Part shown: piece by piece, positions 7,100 to 11,072 of the stretch | Numbering within the stretch: position 1 is the stretch's first letter | How the letters are laid out: every line of letters begins with the position of its first letter | NCBI GenBank assembly: GCA_016929465.1 | Contig: JAFGIT010000200.1 | Coordinates: 1-11,072 of the forward strand | Length of the DNA: 11,072 nt | Reading direction: 5' to 3' | Source: Candidatus Coatesiibacteriota bacterium | GTDB taxonomy: Bacteria > B130-G9 | The notes under the pieces: model-generated | The model's database searches: none | What the model was told of the DNA's origin: nothing | Seen by the model: the letters and a program-made list of their open reading frames with translations, nothing else | Position numbers and translations under genes: made by a program

Positions 7100-7846
7100 A
7101 TGGAACGAAGCGGACACTGGACTGACGATTTCTTCGAGGATCTATTCGGGCGAGTTATAAAGAGCAGGTCCGATGAGACGACCCTGATGCAGATCGATCT
7201 CCTTCTCAAAGGGTCGGGTGCAGAACCCGGAGCGACCGTTCTCGACGTTTGCTGCGGCTATGGCAGGCACTCAGTCGAGCTCGCGAAGCGTGGCTTTCAG
7301 GTGACCGGCGTTGATCTAATAGAGGGCTATCTGGCCAAGGCAAGAGAGCACGCGGAAACCAAGGGCGTTGATGTTGAGTTCATCAAGATGGATGTGCGCG
7401 ACCTCGAATTCGACAGGAAATTCGACTTGGTCCTCAATATGTGGACCAGCTTCGGCTTCTATGACGAAGAGACGAATCTGGACATCCTTAAGCGACTCGG
7501 CAATTGCGTCGCTCGCGGAGGGCACCTCGTTATGGAGCTGATCAACCGAGATTGGGTGGTCAAGAATTTCCTGCAACGAAGTTGGTGGCCGGTTGATGAT
7601 AATCTCATCATATTCGAGGAGCGTGAATTCGACATCACCAGGAGCATAAACCGCTGCGTCTGGAATTTTCTCGAGGACGGCAAGGTCAAGAAAATGCCAC
7701 TGGACCTCCGCGTCTATTCCGCCCACGAGCTCATATTGCTCCTCAAGAGCGTCGGCTTCGGTGACGTCGAGGCGATTAGCGAGCCCGACGGAGCCCGCCT
7801 GACGTTCGACTCACGCATGATGATGATCATCGCGAAGATGGGTTGA
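7100..7846 (+). CDS. Class I SAM-dependent methyltransferase, substrate unknown
   Basis: The 248-residue cytoplasmic protein has the Rossmann-type methyltransferase core. Motif I is VLDVCCGYGRH (47-57), binding S-adenosylmethionine. The acidic end of strand 2 is GVDLIEGYL (70-78), motif III is KMDVRDL (96-102), and the motif IV region is FDLVLNMWTSFGFYD (108-122). The C-terminal half (about 150-248) is beta-rich and ends in a strand pattern typical of small-molecule methyltransferases of the Methyltransf_25/11 type. An N-terminal segment HWTDDFFEDLFG precedes the core and may form part of the substrate lid. The substrate cannot be read from the sequence. ATG at 7100 was chosen; GTG at 7097 is equally compatible with the upstream GGGG (7087-7090). 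It stands alone between two repeat elements and converges on secA. Confidence 0.85.
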   Translation: MERSGHWTDDFFEDLFGRVIKSRSDETTLMQIDLLLKGSGAEPGATVLDVCCGYGRHSVELAKRGFQVTGVDLIEGYLAKAREHAETKGVDVEFIKMDVRDLEFDRKFDLVLNMWTSFGFYDEETNLDILKRLGNCVARGGHLVMELINRDWVVKNFLQRSWWPVDDNLIIFEEREFDITRSINRCVWNFLEDGKVKKMPLDLRVYSAHELILLLKSVGFGDVEAISEPDGARLTFDSRMMMIIAKMG

Positions 7847-7862
7847 CCGGAGAGAGAATGGA

Positions 7863-8058
7863 GCCGCGAATTCACACGAATTCACACGAATGAAGAATCG
7901 TCACTCGTGCTAATCAGTGGCTTTGAATCCTCGGGTGATGTGTCAGTATTTGGCCGATCTGCGTAGTCATCCTCAACTAGTGAATTCCGCCCCGAATTTT
8001 AAGAGTTACTGACGCTTCCCAAACCTGTCATTCGTGTAAATTCGTGCTCATTCGTGGC
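7863..8058. repeat. Paired 31-bp inverted repeats built from 10-bp CACGAAT units
   Basis: Positions 7863-7893 and the complement of 8058-8028 match at 26 of 31 bases. Each arm holds three units of the form C(A/G)CGAAT spaced 10 bases apart, so each arm is itself a short tandem repeat. The left arm is the more regular (unit AATTCACACG). The 134 bases between have no gene. A degenerate inverted copy (CACTCGTGCTAATCAGTGG, about 7901-7920) follows the left arm. The right arm ends 10 bases from the secA stop and the left arm begins 16 bases after the methyltransferase stop. The whole gap between these convergent genes is therefore this element. Confidence 0.7.
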
Positions 8059-8068
8059 TGACAAAAAT

Positions 8069-10642
8069 CTACGCCTCGCCCTCCAAGCGGCCGCAGCACT
8101 TCTTGTATTTCTTCCCGCTGCCGCACGGACAGGGATCGTTGCGACCAATTTTCCCGGTCGCCTTCTGTGCTTTTGCCGCTCGGATCTTTGCTGGCTGATT
8201 GGTGGTCGGCGTCGGTGCACTCGGTCGTTGAGCGGGCGCCGGGACCTGTCTCGGTGCCGGCCCAGCCGGAACGGGTCGGCTGCCATCGGGGGGCGCCTCG
8301 GTGCTCACCTGAAGCGTCATCACATAGAACACAGAGCTCCTGGCAATATTCACCATCAGCTCCGCGAATAAGTTGAAGCTCTCTCGCTTGTATTCGGTCA
8401 GCGGATCGACCTGCGCGTAGCCCCTTAGCCCAATCCCCTCGCGGATGTGATCGATGCCCAAGAGGTGGTTCTTGAAGTCACGATCGATGACGCGGAGCAT
8501 AATAATCCTGCATATCAACTCCATCTGCTCGGAGCCGGCGATCTTCTCCTTCTGCTCGAAGCCGCGTCGGACCGATTCGACCAGGATGTCCCTCAGCTCA
8601 TCATAACCATACTTGGTCGGGTCGAGACCGGATATCGCAATCCCGAGAGATCCGCGCATCGCGCCGAGCAGTCCCTCGATATCCCAGTCCTCGGGGTCCT
8701 TCTTCTTATCGGTATGTTGCGAGAGGATGTCATCGACCGCGTCCTCGGCGAACTCCATGAATTCATCCTTCGACTCGCCCGAAAGTACGCGCTTCCTGAG
8801 CTCGTATATGACCTCTCGCTGCTTGTTCATAACGTCGTCGTATTCGAGGAGATGCTTTCGAATTTCGAAGTTCTGGGCCTCGACGCGTTTCTGAGCGGTC
8901 TGGATTGCCTTCGAAAGGAGCGGATGCTCGAGCCTCTCGCCCTGCTCCACGTGCATCCTGGTCAATAGGGCCTTTATGCGGTCCGCACCGAATATCCTCA
9001 ACAGGTCGTCCTCGAGCGACATGAAGAACTTCGATGACCCCGGATCGCCCTGTCGGCCAGACCGACCCCGGAGCTGGTTGTCTATACGGCGAGATTCGTG
9101 CCGCTCTGTGCCCAGCACATGAAGACCACCGAGGTCCTTGACACCATCACCCAGGACAATGTCCGTCCCTCGGCCAGCCATGTTCGTCGCAATCGTGACT
9201 GCGCCCATCTGACCAGCCTCGGCAACGATCTCGGCCTCCTTCTCGTGGTGCTTCGCATTCAGGACTGAATGCTTGATGCCCTTGTTACCGAGCATCCGAC
9301 TGAGCCGCTCGGAGTTATCGACCGACGTCGTTCCGACCAGGACCGGCCGCCCCTTCGCATTCAGCTCCTGTATCGATTCCAGGACCGCCTCATACTTCTC
9401 CTTCTCGGTCATGTAGATGGCGTCGGGCTGGCTGTCCCTTATCAAAGGTCTGTTCGTCGGAATGACCACGACCTCGAGTTTGTATATCTTGTAGAATTCC
9501 TCCGCCTCGGTATCGGCAGTGCCGGTCATTCCAGAGAGCTTGTCATACATCCTAAAGTAGTTCTGGATAGTGATGCTCGCAAGGGTCTGGTTCTCGTTCT
9601 CGACGTGCACCCCCTCCTTCGCCTCCAGCGCCTGGTGGAGCCCGTCCGAGTAGCGACGACCGGGCATGAGCCGGCCCGTGAACTCGTCAACGATAAGCAC
9701 CTTGCCGTCCTTAACCATGTAATCGACGTCGCGCCTGAAAAGAAAGCGTGCCCTGAGCGCCTGGTTTATATATGAGAGGAAGTCCATCTTCTCGGGGTCG
9801 TAGAGATTCTCCACCCCAAGACGCGTCTCGACCGATTTGATGCCGAACTCAGTCAGGGTTATCGTCCGCGCCTTCTCGTCGATCTCGAAGTCGTGGTCCT
9901 TTCTGAGATGCCGAACGACGCGGTCAGCCTCGAAATAGCCACCCGTCGTTCGGTCCGAAGGGCCGGATATGATGAGCGGCGTCCTCGCCTCATCGATCAG
10001 TATGCTATCGACCTCATCGACGATGGCGAAATTATGGCCTCGCTGGACGAAATCGGCAGTGTTGTGCTTCATGTTGTCGCGAAGGTAATCGAACCCGAAC
10101 TCGCTGTTCGTCCCGTAGGTTATGTCGCAGCGATAGGCGTTATAGCGGTCCTGGTTGTCCATGTCGTGTTGCAGCGCACCGACAGTCAGCCCGAGCATCT
10201 CGTATATCGGCCCCATCCAGCCGGCGTCCCTCCGGGCGAGGTAATCGTTCACCGTGACGACGTGGACGCCCTTGGCAGGCAGCGCATTGAGATAGGTCGC
10301 AAGCGTCGCGACCAGCGTCTTCCCCTCACCAGTCGCCATCTCCGCGATCTTGCCCTGATGGAGGACCATCCCTCCAATGAGCTGAACGTCAAATGGCCGG
10401 TGCTTTATCGCCCGTTTTCCCGCCTCGCGAACGGCGGCAAATGCATCCGGCAGAAGGTCGTCGAGCGTCTCGCCGTCCTTCAACCGAGCACGGAACTCGT
10501 CCGTCTTTGCGCGAAGGTCGCCGTCAGAAAGCTTCGAAAAGCCGTCCTCGAGGGAGTTGATCTGCTCGACGAAGACGGAAAGCCGCTTCAGAACGCGCTC
10601 GTTACGCGTCCCAATGATCTTGCTCAGGATTGCATTAAGCAC
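8069..10642 (-). CDS. secA: Preprotein translocase ATPase SecA
   Basis: SecA drives Sec-dependent export across the inner membrane by ATP hydrolysis at SecYEG. The 857-residue protein is full length. Walker A is MATGEGKT (102-109) and Walker B/DEAD is [12 protein letters not shown] (209-220). The preprotein cross-linking domain follows, with [22 protein letters not shown]2 has [25 protein letters not shown] and [15 protein letters not shown]. The helical scaffold and wing domains run to about residue 780. A Pro/Ala-rich linker (about 781-832) leads to a C-terminal zinc finger, [15 protein letters not shown], with Cys838, 840, 849 and 850. In SecB-using bacteria this tail binds SecB and ribosomes. 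The start is GTG, supported by AAGGTGG about six bases upstream; [16 protein letters not shown] matches the usual SecA N-terminus. It appears monocistronic, and the next gene downstream is convergent. Confidence 0.97.
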   Translation of the reverse strand: MLNAILSKIIGTRNERVLKRLSVFVEQINSLEDGFSKLSDGDLRAKTDEFRARLKDGETLDDLLPDAFAAVREAGKRAIKHRPFDVQLIGGMVLHQGKIAEMATGEGKTLVATLATYLNALPAKGVHVVTVNDYLARRDAGWMGPIYEMLGLTVGALQHDMDNQDRYNAYRCDITYGTNSEFGFDYLRDNMKHNTADFVQRGHNFAIVDEVDSILIDEARTPLIISGPSDRTTGGYFEADRVVRHLRKDHDFEIDEKARTITLTEFGIKSVETRLGVENLYDPEKMDFLSYINQALRARFLFRRDVDYMVKDGKVLIVDEFTGRLMPGRRYSDGLHQALEAKEGVHVENENQTLASITIQNYFRMYDKLSGMTGTADTEAEEFYKIYKLEVVVIPTNRPLIRDSQPDAIYMTEKEKYEAVLESIQELNAKGRPVLVGTTSVDNSERLSRMLGNKGIKHSVLNAKHHEKEAEIVAEAGQMGAVTIATNMAGRGTDIVLGDGVKDLGGLHVLGTERHESRRIDNQLRGRSGRQGDPGSSKFFMSLEDDLLRIFGADRIKALLTRMHVEQGERLEHPLLSKAIQTAQKRVEAQNFEIRKHLLEYDDVMNKQREVIYELRKRVLSGESKDEFMEFAEDAVDDILSQHTDKKKDPEDWDIEGLLGAMRGSLGIAISGLDPTKYGYDELRDILVESVRRGFEQKEKIAGSEQMELICRIIMLRVIDRDFKNHLLGIDHIREGIGLRGYAQVDPLTEYKRESFNLFAELMVNIARSSVFYVMTLQVSTEAPPDGSRPVPAGPAPRQVPAPAQRPSAPTPTTNQPAKIRAAKAQKATGKIGRNDPCPCGSGKKYKKCCGRLEGEA

Positions 10643-10802
10643 CAGGAACCACCTTCATTATTTTAGCTCGGTATTATGAACAACACCCTTTATACATCCA
10701 CCACTATACAATGGTTGCCTGAATCGCACCTAAATTTGGACCGCGCTACCCGGACAGAATTGGCCATTTTGCCCATCTGATTATTACCCCAGACCCGGGG
10801 TC

Positions 10803-10822
10803 GGGCAATTCGTGAATCGCCC
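10803..10822 (-). repeat. 20-bp REP-like palindrome, copy 1
   Basis: Read on the minus strand this is GGGCGATTCACGAATTGCCC, 19 of 20 identical to the copy at 11025-11044 and in the opposite orientation. The arms are 9 bases around a 2-base centre, with one imperfect pair. It is followed on the minus strand by GACCCCGGGTC, a further perfect palindrome. Confidence 0.7.
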
Positions 10823-10845
10823 CAACATTTGGGCTATCTGACACC

Positions 10846-10861
10846 TGGCCAAAATTGGCCA
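10846..10861. repeat. Short palindrome TGGCCAA-AA-TTGGCCA
   Basis: Two perfect 7-base arms flank two A residues. It could be a protein-binding operator or a hairpin in the region upstream of secA; no function can be read from it. Confidence 0.4.
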
Positions 10862-10950
10862 CATTTGTCCAACCGAATTCTGGCTCTGGCGCGCGATCTG
10901 ACGCGACCGACGAACTGCCTGGACAAAAAATGACCAGCCCGGACCCCCTC

Positions 10951-10972
10951 ATTTGGCCATAATGTGCCAAAT
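10951..10972. repeat. Hairpin ATTTGGC / GCCAAAT
   Basis: Two perfect 7-base arms surround an 8-base loop. It shares the core TTGGC with the palindrome at 10846-10861, which suggests that both belong to one degenerate repeat array. Confidence 0.4.
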
Positions 10973-11024
10973 CCTACCTGGCGCCCCCCTTTGATCCCTT
11001 GACCCTATGATTTCTCCATCGTAG

Positions 11025-11044
11025 GGGCGATTCACGAATCGCCC
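11025..11044 (+). repeat. 20-bp REP-like palindrome, copy 2
   Basis: GGGCGATTCACGAATCGCCC has two perfect 9-base arms around AC. It is preceded by GTAG, giving GTAGGGGCGATTC, so its outer end resembles the TGTAGGGGC ends of the MITE-like element at 6851-7055. The partner copy at 10803-10822 is inverted, and the pair may bound one element of about 240 bp. Confidence 0.7.
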
Positions 11045-11072
11045 AATCTCATTGATGATTCCATGTCATCCC

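Larger units (their letters stand above)
10643..11072. other. Gene-free region upstream of secA, rich in palindromes
   Basis: No credible gene is seen in these 430 bases up to the window edge. The part next to secA (10643-10730) is AT-richer and should hold the secA promoter. TATAAA and CATAAT candidates exist on the minus strand, but I could not pair either with a good -35. From about 10795 on, the sequence carries two inverted copies of a 20-bp palindrome and two other hairpins, listed separately. Confidence 0.6.

Noticed and set aside
6818-7117. A 99-codon minus-strand frame across the MITE-like element
   Set aside because: It spans both inverted ends and overlaps the purM stop and the methyltransferase start; no family resemblance.
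7863-7893. Tandem 10-bp units considered as a CRISPR array
   Set aside because: Units are contiguous, with no unique spacers of CRISPR length and no cas genes.
8447-10666. Long plus-strand frames (173, 168 and 257 codons) within secA
   Set aside because: They are antisense to intact secA motifs on the minus strand and arise from its codon bias.
10746-10970. A 74-codon minus-strand frame upstream of secA
   Set aside because: It is read through the palindromic repeats, has no convincing ribosome site, and contains the repeat-derived peptide GAIHELPD.

Overview
The window looks like housekeeping chromosome from an uncultured Gram-negative-type bacterium, roughly 55% G+C. The evidence for a bacterium with a periplasm is the C-terminus of an RseP-type site-2 protease, a large periplasmic lytic transglycosylase, a candidate lipoprotein, and a SecA with a zinc-binding SEC-C tail. 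No gene pins down the phylum. The PurM and LeuD sequences are not of the enterobacterial type, and the gaps carry short palindromic repeats of a kind I associate with environmental and candidate-phylum genomes. There are no rRNA or tRNA genes, no CRISPR array, no transposase and no phage genes. I found no convincing new multi-gene system. The unexplained material is the intergenic repeat elements and a two-gene secreted-protein unit.

Layout. (1) Positions 1-1580, plus strand: the 3' end of rseP, then rluB (23S rRNA pseudouridine synthase, TTG start) and leuD (isopropylmalate dehydratase small subunit), closely spaced and probably co-transcribed. A 7-bp hairpin at 1627-1645 may end this unit. 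(2) 1678-4155, plus strand: an 825-residue periplasmic protein with a tetratricopeptide-like helical region and a C-terminal SLT (GH23) transglycosylase domain. (3) 4349-5618, minus strand: two uncharacterised exported proteins, a signal-peptide protein followed by a putative lipoprotein. Their promoter appears to overlap the divergent purM promoter. (4) 5724-6821, plus strand: purM. (5) 6851-7055: a MITE-like element with 39-41 bp inverted ends. (6) 7100-7846, plus strand: a class I SAM-dependent methyltransferase. (7) 7863-8058: a pair of 31-bp inverted repeats between two convergent stop codons. (8) 8069-10642, minus strand: secA. (9) 10643-11072: no gene, but two inverted copies of a 20-bp palindrome and two further hairpins.

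The genes serve separate basic functions: membrane proteolysis, rRNA modification, leucine synthesis, murein turnover, purine synthesis and protein export. SecA is expected to export the transglycosylase and the two small secreted proteins, but this is a general dependency and not a dedicated system.
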